Of a stretch of 64,000 nt of DNA, positions 34,801 to 45,720 are shown in pieces (within the stretch, counting starts at the first letter, position 1; every line of letters starts with the position of its first letter). A program made the translations under genes and the position numbers. Source of the DNA: Asterias rubens (taxonomy: Eukaryota; Echinodermata; Asteroidea; Forcipulatida; Asteriidae); assembly GCF_902459465.1 (NCBI RefSeq), contig NC_047082.1:1240001-1304000 (forward strand), in the 5' to 3' direction. Under the pieces are notes generated by a model that searched no databases, was not told the DNA's origin, and worked only from the letters and a program-made list of their open reading frames with translations.

Positions 34801-37800
34801 GCTGCTAAGCACACAAATTTGCTTAGTATGAAATTTCTTCCTTGATAAAAACAGGATTACCAACTAAATTTCCACGTGAATTTCAGGATAGGCAAACGAC
34901 AGCTGAATACCAGTAACAAGCAAAATGCAACAAATAGAAATTTGACTGGTAATCCTGTTTTTATCAAGGAAGAAATGTCATACTAAGCAACTTTGTTTGC
35001 TTAGCAGCTCTATGAAATTGGGCCCTGGTCTTGCCCTTGGTGCCCTGGTCTTGGGCTTTAGTGGTGCCCCGTCCCACAGATTTGTAAGATTTTCCAATGA
35101 AAGTGCCCGTTACAAGATGAAAATTACCTTGTCATGTCAAAGATTGATTGTCTTTTTTATAAAGGGAATTTTTCTTAAAATGTCTGACAAGTTGTTCACC
35201 CGGGATATAATGGGTACATCTCTGAATGAAATCATACTTTTGGGTTGGTGCTAGCACGCATGGTGCAGAGCCATAGAATCGTGCTAGAGCCATGAACTCA
35301 GCACAAGGTGGTTTTACATACAAGTTCATGAGGCTTGGCGTAATTTGTTCTTAGTATAGCGTACCTGTATGTGCAAGGCCTACTGCATAGTTTAGGCAAT
35401 AAGCTATTTCGAGATGTTCAAAACAATCATGTGACACTTTTGAATGTGGGTAAATTTGTCTGTAAACACCAAAACCAAACGGTGCACTCCTATACGTAGT
35501 GTCCGCTATACCTCAAAAAGGCTAATGCACCGGTGGTATTATACATGCACTATTCATACCAATGACCGCCATTTTTTATGTCAAACATTAGAACGTGTAC
35601 GTGCGGTTCACGACTCTCAGCCAATGATAGTTCTTCATTGATCTCAGTAAGAGGGACTATTTTGGGGCGTGTGACGTCACGGGTCTATTTGACTCCCAAG
35701 TGGCAGACCGTGTGCACATTATAGTAACATGTGACGTCAGCAAGGTGTCTAAGCCCGTACACAGATATCTCCCAAAAGAAAAATTATAGCAAGTGCAAAA
35801 TGCTTTACTTTAAATATTTCTTGTAGAGTGTCTTTCCACAAAGTTGCATCTGGAAGCCGTTTGACGATACAAGACTCGCAACTATGACACGGTAGAGTGC
35901 TGTGTGACCTTCGCAAGTCTTGTTATTGTTTATCGTGATTCTGTTAAATTATTACTACGGAGTTCGGGAAGTGACATCGAAAATTAAGAACATGGTATTA
36001 CACGCTTCTTTATCTTGCGGGTATACGATGTAATCTCGTGATAAAATCTCAATCCCGCGAGAACATTTCGATATCGCCTTGCCACCGTGAGATACACATC
36101 TTTTGTCTGTGTGGACAAATGCAATTGGTTTTGCATGACTTGATAAACAAATTGTAAATAACCGTGTAAAACAACAATATTATTCGAATATGCGCAAGAA
36201 TGCAATATACATTGAATATACACATTGATATGTGACGTAGGTTATTACGTCAGTAGAAATATTAAGTCAATTGTTGTATGCAATCACTGAGGATTTTGTT
36301 CTCACTCAATTTCTCAAATTCCCATGAATATAGATTCACAAACATAATTCTTCACTCATCAGATATAGACACTGAAAAAAAAAGAATCAAAAGTAACATC
36401 GTAGGTGTTGAAATAACACCAATGAATGAGATTGTTTTGGGGCCAAAGTGTTATTTTAACACCATGTAACATCGTAGGTGTTGAAATAACACCAATGAAT
36501 GAGATTGTTTTGGGCCCAAAGTGTTATTTTAACAACATTGGTGTATATTTGATTTTGTTTTGTACCATCGTGAGACAACACCCGCGGTGTTAATTTTAAC
36601 ACCCTTATATGTAGGTTTTTGCAGTGTATCATTTAGTTTGCTGCAATTTTGCACACTTTTCTTATGGTATGGTTTATTTTATGGTTTGGGGGTTTATTTG
36701 TTTTGTGTAATAATTTCGTCTTCTATGTTTGACAACCATGGCTTTCGTTTTATATTTTTATGACGAAATCGGTTATTGGGTTTTTTACTGGTAAATTCTC
36801 CCTTTTGACTACAGGTGCAACTTTTAATTTTGTAACATATTTCTTGCTGATTGCGAATTTTTTAATAATTTTTTTAATGACATTTTATTGAGTTTTCTAT
36901 ATGTTTTTATGATAATAATTGTTTGTTTTCGTAAAATTGTTATGAATATTAATTGTGCCGGTCTTTCTTTTTGTGTGCCTTTGTAGGTTTTTATTTTCTC
37001 GGGTGCCATTGGATCTGATCAATATTTATACGATGTCAGTTTACGAAAACGTCACTTATCAGTATATGCAAAGGTGGTTAAAGGCAGTGGACACTATTGG
37101 TAATTACTCAAAATAATTATTAGCATAAAACCTTTCTTTGTGACGAGTAATGGGGAGAGGTTGATGGTATAAAACATTGTGAGAAACGGCTCCCTCTGAA
37201 GTGCCATAGTTTTCGAGAAAGAAGTAATTTTCCACGAATTTGATTTCGAGACCTCAGATTTAGAACTTGAGGTCTCGAAATCAACCATCTAAACGCACAC
37301 AACTTCGCGTGACAAGGTTTTTTTTCTTCATTATTATCTCGCAAGTTCGTTGACCGATTGAGCTCAAATTTTCACAGGTTTGTTATTTTATGCATATGTT
37401 GAGATACACCAACTGTGAAGGCTAGTCTTTGACAATTACCAATAGTGTCCACTGCCTTTAATACACGACCAGTTTTGCAAACATGTAGATTATTACTGTA
37501 CTTTATTCTGATACCATTCTATTTAGTAGCAGCAATCTTGCCAACATTATCAAAATTTTACATTATCTTGATTCATAAAAGAAGTACATACAAACTTGCT
37601 ATAGCAGCAATTTCAAACATTTCAAATGTACCTATTATTAAATCTCCAATAAAGTAAGCACTGCAGTATGGCCATGACGTTATATTCACTCAGGGACTCT
37701 GCGAATACCAGTAGCTCAAACTCCACATTTAAAGTACCGTACCTTATCTTTATTCATAGACAGTAAACATACCAGTCGCATGGAATTTCACCTACATTAT

Positions 37801-38810
37801 TACCATGGCCAAATATTATCTTGACACAAGGATACTATATTACGCATATACAAAAATGCATAAATAAGTAGCTTTTTTTTCAGTGCCGTATACCCGATTC
37901 ACTATAGCTGGTTATTGTTTTGATTATTAGATTAAAATCATAAAGGAACGGACATAATTCAAAACGCGCACCTGGGCAATTTGGCATATTCTTTTCCTGC
38001 CTGTTTTATGCATGATTAGATACCTCTTTGTATGTAGCCAGAGACATGGCAATCTCTCGCGGTCAGTGGTTACACCGAAAGCCAAAATTAATACAGATAT
38101 TTAAAGGCAGTGGACACTATTGGTAATTACTCAAAATAATTATTAGCATAAAAACTTAAATGGTAACGAGTAATGGGGAGAGGTTGGTGGTATAAAACAT
38201 TGTGAGAAACGGCTCCCTCTGAAGTGGAGTAGTTTTCGAGAAAGAAGTAATTTTCCACGAATTTGATTTCAAGGGTGACCTCAGATTTAGAACTTGAGGT
38301 TTCGAAATCAAGCATCTGAAAGCACACAACTCCGTGTGACATGTGTGTGTTTTTTTTTGTCATTATTATCTCACAACTTCGACGACCGATTGAACTCGAA
38401 TTTTTTCACAGATTTGTTATTTTATGCATATGTTGAGATACACCAAGTGAGAAGACTGGTCTTAGACAATTACTAATAGTGTTCATGTCTTTAAGGGGAG
38501 AGTTACGTACATTTTTACGTAACCGTATTACCGCCATATGAATAAAAAAAAGCATCTATCTTATCGTGTACGTACACGTACATGATAACTTATCACACTT
38601 CCCACGATAATAGATAATTTGTTTTTTATTCATTTAGATGATTCTGTGAACATGAAGCTTGTCTGCATCCCCCGCTCCCCCCTTCAATAAGAAGGGGTAA
38701 ACCTCAATGCCATTATAACACACACAAATAATCCCTGTCTTCGGTCTGTTTATCTTGCGTTTTGTTTCACCATGGCCTTAACTTACCGTTTCTTCATCCT
38801 CGAATACCAT
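19530..38810 (-). CDS. Second SLC16-like MFS transporter, 7 coding exons, complete, paralogue of 5695-10728
   Basis: Predicted 12-helix membrane transporter; substrate unknown. Minus-strand exons: 38810-38787, 33147-32796, 32264-31968, 22024-21672, 21065-20840, 20260-20117 and 19756-19530. They splice to 1,623 nt, 540 aa, in phases 0,1,1,0,1,1. Exon 1 encodes only MVFEDEET but has an A at -3, G at +4 and a strong GTAAGT donor. The N-terminal ~80 residues are hydrophilic (SARSFSARSPPLSPSQ...). The first membrane segment, RAWMICLAGFILDI, lacks the glycine-tryptophan motif seen in the paralogue. WVGSIAFGMAYVGNPIS and WFPVKNHVLATCVLVAGIPFG follow the family pattern. The central loop is acidic (DTEDEDTRSLEGS), and the tail is basic and glutamate-rich. 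Exons 3, 5 and 6 are 297, 226 and 144 nt, identical to exons 2, 4 and 5 of the plus-strand gene. Introns 1 (5.6 kb) and 3 (about 9.9 kb) are loaded with repeats. Confidence 0.85.
19935..20025. repeat. Fragment of the GGGTGCGTTCGATTAGC MITE family
   Basis: Carries CGATTAGC near 19943 and ends GGGGAAGCTAATCGAACGCA at about 20018. Located in intron 6 of the minus-strand transporter gene, about 100 bp from the exon 6 donor. Confidence 0.55.
21141..21405. repeat. Diverged tandem duplication, period ~146 bp, intron 4 of minus-strand transporter
   Basis: AAGATTCAAGTAAACCAGT near 21141 recurs as AAGATTCAAGTTAACCAGT near 21287. Both are followed by a TAGTCTTG block and a CATACGGCCTAC block. Confidence 0.7.
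22590..22722. repeat. (CAA)n microsatellite in intron 3 of minus-strand transporter
   Basis: Interrupted CAA/CAG tract. It would read as polyglutamine on the plus strand but has no gene context. Confidence 0.95.
22820..27259. other. Intron 3 of the minus-strand transporter, proximal part
   Basis: No coding exon recognised. Holds stem-loop repeats at about 23875-24040, 24755-25040 and 26365-26545 (internal motifs CTGCTTAGCAAT, ACCAGTCACAAATTGTACA). A directly repeated block, CTCAGGATCTCAATA followed by GTTGGATGGCACTTC, occurs near 24060 and 24241. Confidence 0.5.
27476..27800. repeat. 37-bp satellite array, left arm of the foldback element
   Basis: About eight or nine units with consensus GATCGGTGGTGGCTTTTTGC then AATCGGTCAACTTTAGT. 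Successive GATCGG occurrences at 27545 and 27582 give the 37-bp period. The inverted array is at about 31245-31535. Confidence 0.9.
28583..28868. repeat. Third, direct partial copy of the foldback arm
   Basis: Has two satellite units and the following unique sequence (GGGATATCCGAATTTTGC ... AGAGTACCATTTTATA) in the same orientation as the left arm. Similarity stops at ACCATTTTATA, matching 27990-28000 in the left arm. Confidence 0.85.
29153..29518 (+). mobile_element. tRNA-derived SINE, family A, full length
   Basis: RNA polymerase III A box TGGCCGAGTGG at 29163-29173 and B box GGTTCGGATCC at 29222-29232 lie in a tRNA-Leu/Ser-like head. A conserved body follows (GAGCAAGACACTTAACTATA, GGGTAAATGGGTACCTGTGA, AAGCGCTATATAAA) and then a (TTA)n tail. 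It is inserted inside the centre of the foldback element. It is not a functional tRNA gene. Confidence 0.85.
29519..29740. repeat. Diverged tandem repeat inside the foldback element
   Basis: Units of roughly 70-90 bp share CCAGTATTGGCCCAGAAAA and TACCATTTTGCCAAAATGG. Single related units flank it at about 29090 and 30285, so the SINE at 29153 split an existing array. Confidence 0.65.
30056..30208. mobile_element. Palindromic MITE within the foldback centre
   Basis: Ends GGGGTCGATTTCACAGAG and CTTTGTGAAATCCACCCC, with internal inverted blocks CTAGTCCTAACTTAGGAC. A partial relative with CGTCCTAACTCGAGAC lies near 59540-59565. Confidence 0.65.
30704..30907. mobile_element. 204-bp MITE inserted in the right arm only
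   Basis: Inverted ends AGGGACTTTTCGTTTTC / GAAAACGAAAAGTCCCT, continuing as an imperfect stem to about 41 bp (GACGGATGGTTCTGCGACGG). It is flanked by ACC at 30701-30703 and 30908-30910. The left arm of the foldback element (28125-28140 on the opposite strand) has the uninterrupted sequence with a single ACC, which gives the empty site and proves a 3-bp target duplication. Confidence 0.9.
31757..31862. repeat. (AAC)n microsatellite
   Basis: Near-perfect AAC tract just outside the right end of the foldback element and about 100 bp from exon 3 of the minus-strand transporter. Confidence 0.97.
32484..32688. mobile_element. MITE in intron 2 of minus-strand transporter
   Basis: Ends GACGCTAGGTGGCAGCAGA and TCTGCTGCCACCTAGCGTTC, with secondary inverted blocks TACCAGGTA and TTACCTGGTA. 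A half-copy lies near 11256-11310. Confidence 0.75.
33173..33455 (+). mobile_element. Two tandem tRNA-like SINE copies, family B
   Basis: Copies at about 33173-33311 and 33332-33455 share TGCAAAGGTCGTGGGTTCGA (with the B box) and a body with GTAATATGCCTGT and ATCGGTGTACGGGTAA. Others lie at about 62400-62570 and 56125-56255. They begin within 30 bp of the exon 2 acceptor of the minus-strand transporter. Confidence 0.7.
33456..34784. other. Intron 1 of minus-strand transporter, no gene seen
   Basis: Contains only short frames on both strands, none recognisable and none with splice-site support in the correct phase. Confidence 0.4.
34785..35027. repeat. Long stem-loop repeat
   Basis: GGCCCAATTTCACAGAGCTG ... 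CAGCTCTATGAAATTGGGCC, with inner arms CTTGATAAAAACAGGATTAC and GTAATCCTGTTTTTATCAAG that pair exactly. This is the most symmetrical copy of the family in the window. Confidence 0.9.
36394..36539. repeat. 73-bp tandem duplication
   Basis: Two almost identical units begin TAACATCGTAGGTGTTG at 36394 and 36467. Each contains GTGTTGAAATAACACC and GTGTTATTTTAACA, which can pair. Confidence 0.9.
37078..37461. mobile_element. TTAA-flanked MITE, family 1, full-length copy
   Basis: TTAA at 37078 and at 37458. Ends AGGCAGTGGACACTATTGGT and complement. An inner perfect hairpin is formed by GATTTCGAGACCTCA and TGAGGTCTCGAAATC. Confidence 0.92.
38101..38494. mobile_element. TTAA-flanked MITE, family 1, diverged copy
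   Basis: TTAA at both ends (38101 and 38491). The 3' end is mutated (GTGTTCATGTCT instead of GTGTCCACTGCCT). It lies about 300 bp inside intron 1 of the minus-strand transporter, next to its first exon. Confidence 0.85.
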
Positions 38811-41800
38811 AATTCAATTTCCTTTAAGACGAAATTTCCCCGTTGAATGTTTTCTCAGATGAATCAAAGGTTTAAAACCAACCTTCCCCTTTCTTCTATA
38901 CTTGCTCGGTTGTCATGGCACCATGTCAATATAGCATTTAGAGCATGCACCAGTGGGATGATCATTCACTCTCGACGTGTGTGCTAAGTCATCAAACAAC
39001 TCGATTTGTGAGCTCGACTAAAGATGTTAAACTTGAAACGTCGTCTTGGGTCTTTAAGCAATCTGCTCGGGGGACATCGCCCGGTCGCTTTGGGTGATTT
39101 TCATCGACAGAGAAGAGCGACTCGTTCACGATCATTCAAACATCCGTTTAGCATTTCTCCGTTTCTCACAACCGATTCAAACATGACCTATATACCATAA
39201 CACTTGAGGAATGCTGACTGATACATAATCGATACTTCTAAAACAAAATCGAACTCTTCTAAAGAAATTGAAACTAAGATAGATTGATATGTCTGTTGTC
39301 AGGGGGCCTTTTTCTCTTTGTTTGAGATGGTCGGGCTGTGGAATCGATTACCTGAATGCGTTAAAACTGTGTATTGATTTGTAATACTTATAACTGTTTG
39401 GGTTAGGGTTGGAAAACATGGGACATAAATAACGTAATTTTCAAAACATCACTTGGTTTATTTAAAGCTACTTTCACTTCACTTTGTAAAACCATTATGT
39501 TGTGTATGATTCAATGAGTATTAATTTGATTGTGCATTGTCTTCATTGCTGTCTTATTCAACTGAAATTTTCATTTTAAGTTGTATTAATTTATGATTGC
39601 TTGTGACACATTTGTTTTCTTCTTGTATAATTCCTCCCTCTTCCCATCCCCCATGGTATACGAGTCGTTAAACCCATGCACTCTGCTACCTTGCTAGTAC
39701 TTATTCGAGGTTTTGCTTAGAAGGTCATGTTCATTACGCTATTAGCAGCGAAATGCACTGCCATTAAATCATTTTAATCTGTACTGTGAATTTTTTTAAT
39801 ACCTCATTGTTTTCTATCCTGATGCTTTTCAATCAAACACCATCAAGACAACTATTTTGTGTCTGGGGGTGTTCAATAGTAATGTTTAAAATGAGCTTGT
39901 TTCGATTGCCATAACACGGTTGTGGTGATTTTGGAGGCCCTCAAAATGCTATAGTTCCCTTGAAGTGTTTCATACGAAGATATTTCGGTTGGGAGTTGCT
40001 TCAATCTTTTAATATATTTTCTATTTACAGTGAGCTTCTTTTTAATTATTATTGTAAAATAGTCACACAAAATTAGCCCCTTTTCAACTATAAGTTGTCA
40101 TTTGATTTCCTAAGCCTTGCCCCATTAGGGCGTATCAGCTGTGTTCTCTTTGACGCCATATCCACTGACATCCATGAGTTTTTCCCTTGTTCGTAAACCA
40201 TGCTTAACATTGCGAGCAAACAACTACACATACCTTTTTACTTTAATTTTATTGCTCATTAATGAAACCTAGTGTATTATGCCCAAACCCAAAAGGCCCA
40301 AATTCTACAGCTCAATATTTGAAGGCTTATTGCTATGTTTCCTTCAACAAATGCCTCTATTGGCCTTAGATTGTACCACAGAGCATCTGGAAGACACAGT
40401 TTTCTGGGGCCCGCTCAAGGGCCCCTCACCTCACCTCGTTAAGGCTTTGTGTTCAACAACACATACCTTTTCATTTCAATTTTGAAATGTTCAAACAAAG
40501 CACTATAACTTTTAATGAAACTCAAAGTGTTGCCCAAATTAAAAAAGCTCAAACATGAAAGCTTTTTGTTATGTTTCCTTAACTTTTCATGAAAATAAAA
40601 GTTTTGCCAAAATCCCCCAAAAATCTCAAATTTTGAAAGCTTGTTGAAATGTATCCTTTATCAATGCTTCTAATTGGCCTTAGATTGTACCACAGAGCAA
40701 ACATAATGCACAAATTGTATCATGTATCAAACATTCTAGTGTCCATGCATTAATTCTGCGCCACTTAAAACCTCGGTTGTTTTACATACACTCAATGTGT
40801 TTGATCACAAGTCAGACCAATGGGCTCGCTCCATTATTTATAAAGACAGACGACATGAGTAAAAACAGAGGCACACGCCTAGCTCACACAACCCTATAGA
40901 CTCTATCTCTTAAAACAGCTCGGTTTCCATCTCACTAATGATTTAGATTCATTATTTAACTAACATCACACGACATTTGAGCGATTGGATCATTAAAACT
41001 CATACCCGGCCCACCCTTCTTGTGTGTAATACCAAGCCAGCCATCCTCAGTTCTTACCCGTTTAAACCCACAGGCGAGCACCCCCGGGCACACCGGTACA
41101 GATGCATTAGGTGGAGAGTGCCACATCTCTACAATTGTGACGTCAGTGCAACAGGAGTTCCACTCTTCAAATAACCGCGGGGGAAAGATGCGGAAATGAA
41201 CTAGAGAGAGACACTTTTCTACTCTAGACTTTGTCTTTCTGCTTTTCTGACTGAAAAAAAAACACCTAAATTTGTATTTGGTTTTGGGTTGACCACGGAG
41301 GAAGTCTTGAGAAAGATCGAACGAGTTTTCATAGGAGTGTATTCCAGCGGTAACCTTATCAGATGTTGTCCGCTCGCACACATATCAATCCAACTTTAGG
41401 CCAGCTATTACAAAATAACATGTTTAGCGTCCTGCCTTTTTGAAAAGGGGAAGGAGGAGGTGTTTTTTTTAAATGGCCGCCCGAATCCTTTTTAAAGATA
41501 ACTGATTGCGCTTTATCCTTCTTCATGGAAGAAGAAGAAGACACAACAAATCCATTAAAAAAAAAATAAACAAGGAGACGTTCGCTATAAAGAAAGCAGG
41601 CGGGGACGCTAAACATGTTTTTTTTTCTTGTTTGGCCTTACTTCTCATGAACACGATCAGTTACAGAATCAACTTTACCTTCTGACATGTGAATCTTTAA
41701 AACCATTAACAATATACATATAGAGAGAAAAGGTATTCCATATAGATCTTTATTACAGTGCAGCCATCTTGAATTTCTACTATTGATATCAATGTTACCA

Positions 41801-43060
41801 AACCGAGGTTGGAAGAACAGAATAGTCTGGTTCCTATTTTCAAAATTATTATTAGCATTCATTATTGTTATTCGATACGAGGAACATGACTAAGATGGAG
41901 GCAGTGTTAAAGGTCTATAGGTCTTCTCAGTCGAACCTCAAGACTGCACCCAAAACCCAAGACAATTTCTAGTGACAATTTCATTATAAGCAGACACTCA
42001 ATTTGTGTTATACATGGATGAAAACAAAAACCATCTTAGCTTGCGTCTTCATTGAATCTTACCTAGCAAAGCAGTGATTTAAGATTAGGTTTTCAAAGAA
42101 CCTTCTGCTCAAAGACGTCTGATGGACTTATCTCTCCAGGAGCTAATTCCATTCGGAAAAGAAACGCGAAATGTATTAAATTCTCATGTTGTTCGTTCAA
42201 GCTCAACCGAAAATTGATCCTACTGGCATAATGCATATTCCCAGACCTGACTCTCTCCTTAGATTATAGAGTTTTGTTAGTATACGCTGTAGTATTATTA
42301 TTATACTATTATATTTCTGGTATATGAAACCAAGGATGTCTCTTAAGTGAACTTAATCACTATAGCTCGCAAGCCTGAGGAAATACAGTGATTGCTCTGT
42401 GAACTAGAAACTTAACCGCTACGCTTTTACGATAAGTGTTCAGGGTTCTGTGCACTAACCAATCCTAGTACACGGGACCTACGGGTTAATGTCCCATTCG
42501 AAGGACAAGGAAATGTTATTTAGAGCTATTTAGAATAAAGTTATCACAATGTGTGACTGGTGCCCTGCTTATTTTTGCTGAGCAAAAACTTTTTAATTAT
42601 TAAAGCAATATGTTTTGCTAAGGTAACTCTGAAATTCGTCCCTGGGCTATCTGATCGAAAATCCAAAACTGAGTTCAGACTGGGGTTTCAAAAACTCTTG
42701 TTCAGGTTCAGGGCACTAGATACAGTCAGCATCAATGTGTCCGTGTGTGCATTAATATGATTATCACTTAATAATGAACAGAAACCCAGACCTTGGTTTG
42801 TCAGCCATTCTTTTGTTGCGTTGATTCTTAATGGAGGCTGGAACAGCTAGTGGCTGAACAGTGTTTTGTACTTGTCTTGGAAAGCATAGCCCCTTTACTA
42901 ATATAAGCCCATGCAAGATGCATCCGATTGCCTTATCCCCACGTAGTATAGAACCCTTCTCACTAATCGTGTTTTGCGACTCGGTAGTCTATGGATGAGC
43001 CTTTTGCAATCAGTGTGTTTTTTTCGATGTTGTTCGCAACCGATCACATGATCACAAGGC
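38811..43060. other. Intergenic, upstream of the minus-strand transporter
   Basis: Should contain that gene's promoter just above 38810, but no diagnostic element is clear. Two diverged direct copies with ATTGGCCTTAGATTGTACCACAGAGCA-like sequence occur near 40357 and 40674. A 141-codon minus-strand frame at 40956-41381 is unrecognised and lacks homology to any family I know. Confidence 0.4.
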
Positions 43061-43061
43061 C

Positions 43062-43645
43062 CTATCGCATAAAGCTGTTAAGCAGAAAAAACTGCTTGAC
43101 AAATTTCTATGCCTAGTAAACATTGAGTGTGGCATCAGCCACAACAATGAAAACTTAATGTAATGTTGGCTGGTAACCTGTTTCTACTAAAAGCAGTACT
43201 ATCTCGTGCTTAGAAAAATGTTGAGCTTATATGATTTATGAAATTGGGCCCAGGGGCTCAATTTCATGAAACTGTAAAGCAGAAAATACTGTTAGACAAA
43301 TTTTGTTTCTAAGCAGAAATTGAGTGTGGCATCAGTCACAACAGTGTAAACCCAATGTAATTTTGGTAGATAATCTGTTTCTGTTAAGCAACACTTTTCT
43401 GTGCTTAACAAGTTTTTGTGCTTACAGTCTTTATGAAATTGTGTTCCGGGCTCTACTTCATAGAGTTGCTTCAGCACAACAAGTAGCTAAGCACAACAAA
43501 ACTACGCTTACTAGAATAAGGTTACCAGTCAAACTACCATGTCGCATGTACAATTTGTGACTGGTATCCTGCTCATTGCTGCTAAGTTGAAAATTGCTAA
43601 GCAATATTTTCTGCTTAAGCAGCTCTATGAAAATGGGCCCAGATG
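43062..43645. repeat. Three stem-loop repeats in tandem
   Basis: Copies at about 43062-43250, 43253-43445 and 43447-43642. The boundaries read GAAATTGGGCCCAGGGGCTC and GAAATTGTGTTCCGGGCTCT. The first two are closer to each other (AGCAGAAAATACTG, TGAGTGTGGCATCAG) than to the third. Confidence 0.8.
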
Positions 43646-43924
43646 CTATGGTCTCACTCAGAGAGAGAGCAGCTCTCATCTCACAGCCTGGGAAAAGTGA
43701 GTTGACTCCCAGGCACAGAGGATCATTTCTTCATTCTTGGTTGGGCAAGATGTAAAGCTACCTTTCTTTTATGTCAAGTGTCGTTGCCGACAAAGTAGAA
43801 GCCGTCATAATTATTGAGCCTATGGCTAGGGATGGGTGGAGTCCGAGATCGAGGGGGGGGGGTCGTTTTGAGTGTTCAAGTTGAGTTGCACTATTGTACT
43901 ATAATAGAAAGGTTCTTTCTATGC

Positions 43925-44290
43925 TTAAAGGCACTGGACTACTTTGGTAATTGTCAAAGACTAGTCTTCTCACTTGGTGTATTTCAACATACGCACGCAT
44001 AAAATAACAAACATGTGAACATTTGAGCTCAATATTGGTCATCGAAGTTGCAAGAGAATAAAGAAAAAAAAACACCTTATTTCATTACTTTGTGTGCTTT
44101 CAGATGCCGAATAAAACTTAAAAGGCTGAAGTATTTTATTTTGAGTGAGAAATTACCCCTTTCTAAAAAACTACGTTACTTCAGAGGGAGCCGTTTCTCC
44201 CAATGTTTTATACTATCAACAGCTCTATCTTGCTCATTACCGAGAACATTTTTATGCTAACAATTTACTATTAAAATAGTGCCTGTGACA
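43925..44290. mobile_element. TTAA MITE, family 1, inverted diverged copy
   Basis: Starts TTAAAGGCACTGGACTAC, then GTCAAAGACTAGTCTTCTCA, so it is in opposite orientation to the copy at 11324. The far end is degraded (AATAGTGCCTGTGACAG). Confidence 0.7.
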
Positions 44291-44789
44291 GTTCAATAAA
44301 GGTTGTTCATTAGCTGTTCCATTATAGTAGCCGTTCCCTCCCATAAGGGTCGTACATTGTGAAACACTCAAACAGTTAATGCTCAACAAATAATTAATAT
44401 ACAAACTCATTAGCACTGCAGCTGTTGATTGTATAAACTATTTTGAGAAAGGATTTTCCTCGAAGTACATGGTTTTGGATTATTTTTAACCTCAAAACAT
44501 GCATGAATCTTTTCACAGATTTCTGAGGGTTGGTGTCCGTTCCCAAATGTTATGGCCAGAGATGCAGTTGGTACCTGCTGTCACCTCACTAAACGTAGAT
44601 GGGTTTGACGTTCTTGGGGAAATACCATGACAGTTTTTTGCTGTTTTCTCAGCAAGTAGAAACTGGATCCAGCTGAAATTTTCCACATGAAACTTTTACT
44701 GTATCTGTTTATTTAATGTACTTATATTAAAATCAGATTTACGTTACAATAAAAATATAAAAAACTCATTGCCTAGTAAAATCAAATTA

Positions 44790-45720
44790 CCGGCCATGAC
44801 TCCACTCAATTGTTATGCTAAGTAAACAACAGCTAAATACCAGTCACAAACAATGAATATGGCATGAAATTTTGGCCAGTAACATGAGTAAAATAAGCGA
44901 GCTATTTTCGTGCTTAAGCGGATTTGCAGCTCTATGAAATTGCCCCCTGACCTGTTTATGATTCGTTTTTGAAAGGGCAAGGGCACCAAGGCATTATCTC
45001 CTCGGTAAAGAACACCCTATGAGGAAAATTGTAAATTTCTACTGGTACTTTTTAAGGGCACCAAGGCAATGACTAGGGGCATGGAGGCAATCGCCTTCGT
45101 TGCCTCCGTGAAGTATTGGGCATGTATGACTATACCTTTAAGTAATTGTAAAAATCGAACATCACTGAATAGGACACAAGTCCGGTTAATTATGCAAATT
45201 GTGGCATAGCACCTGCGTACTATACTAGTCTGTGCCCCACTTTCCTTGCATCTGCATGCCACAATTTCATTTCCGAATTACCGGAATATTTTCGATCGGG
45301 GCAAAATTGCATAAATCCTGTAAGCACTCGTTAAACATAGAGTAGTGTTGCTTAGCAGAATCAGGTTACCAGCCCAAATTGCATTTAGTTTGAATTGATG
45401 TAGCTGGTGCCCGACTTAACCTTTGCTTGGCAAAGAAGTTTCCCAAATTGCATTTAGTTTGAATTGATGTAGCTGGTGCCCGACTTAACCTTTGCTTGGC
45501 AAAGAAGTTTGTCAAGCAGTATTTTGAAATTGTGTCAGACCGTCGATCAGGGCCAGATTTTATAGGAGCTGCTTTAAGCAAAATAAATGAGCTTAGCTCT
45601 ACAAGATTATGCTTACCAGAACATGATTACAAGTCAAAATACCATAATTCATGTATCATCTGGACTGCTATTCTGCTGAATGCTGCTAAGCAGATTTACT
45701 GTTAATTAGCCACGGTGAAG
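44790..45720. repeat. Stem-loop repeat fragments with a 70-bp tandem duplication
   Basis: A stem-loop copy ends near 44946 (CAGCTCTATGAAATTGCCCC). A second cluster spans about 45300-45720. Within it, a 70-bp unit beginning CCCAAATTGCATTTAG is duplicated at 45373 and 45443. Confidence 0.7.

Noticed and set aside
40956..41381. 141-codon minus-strand frame
   Set aside because: No recognisable domain, no splice or conservation evidence, intergenic repeat-rich setting.
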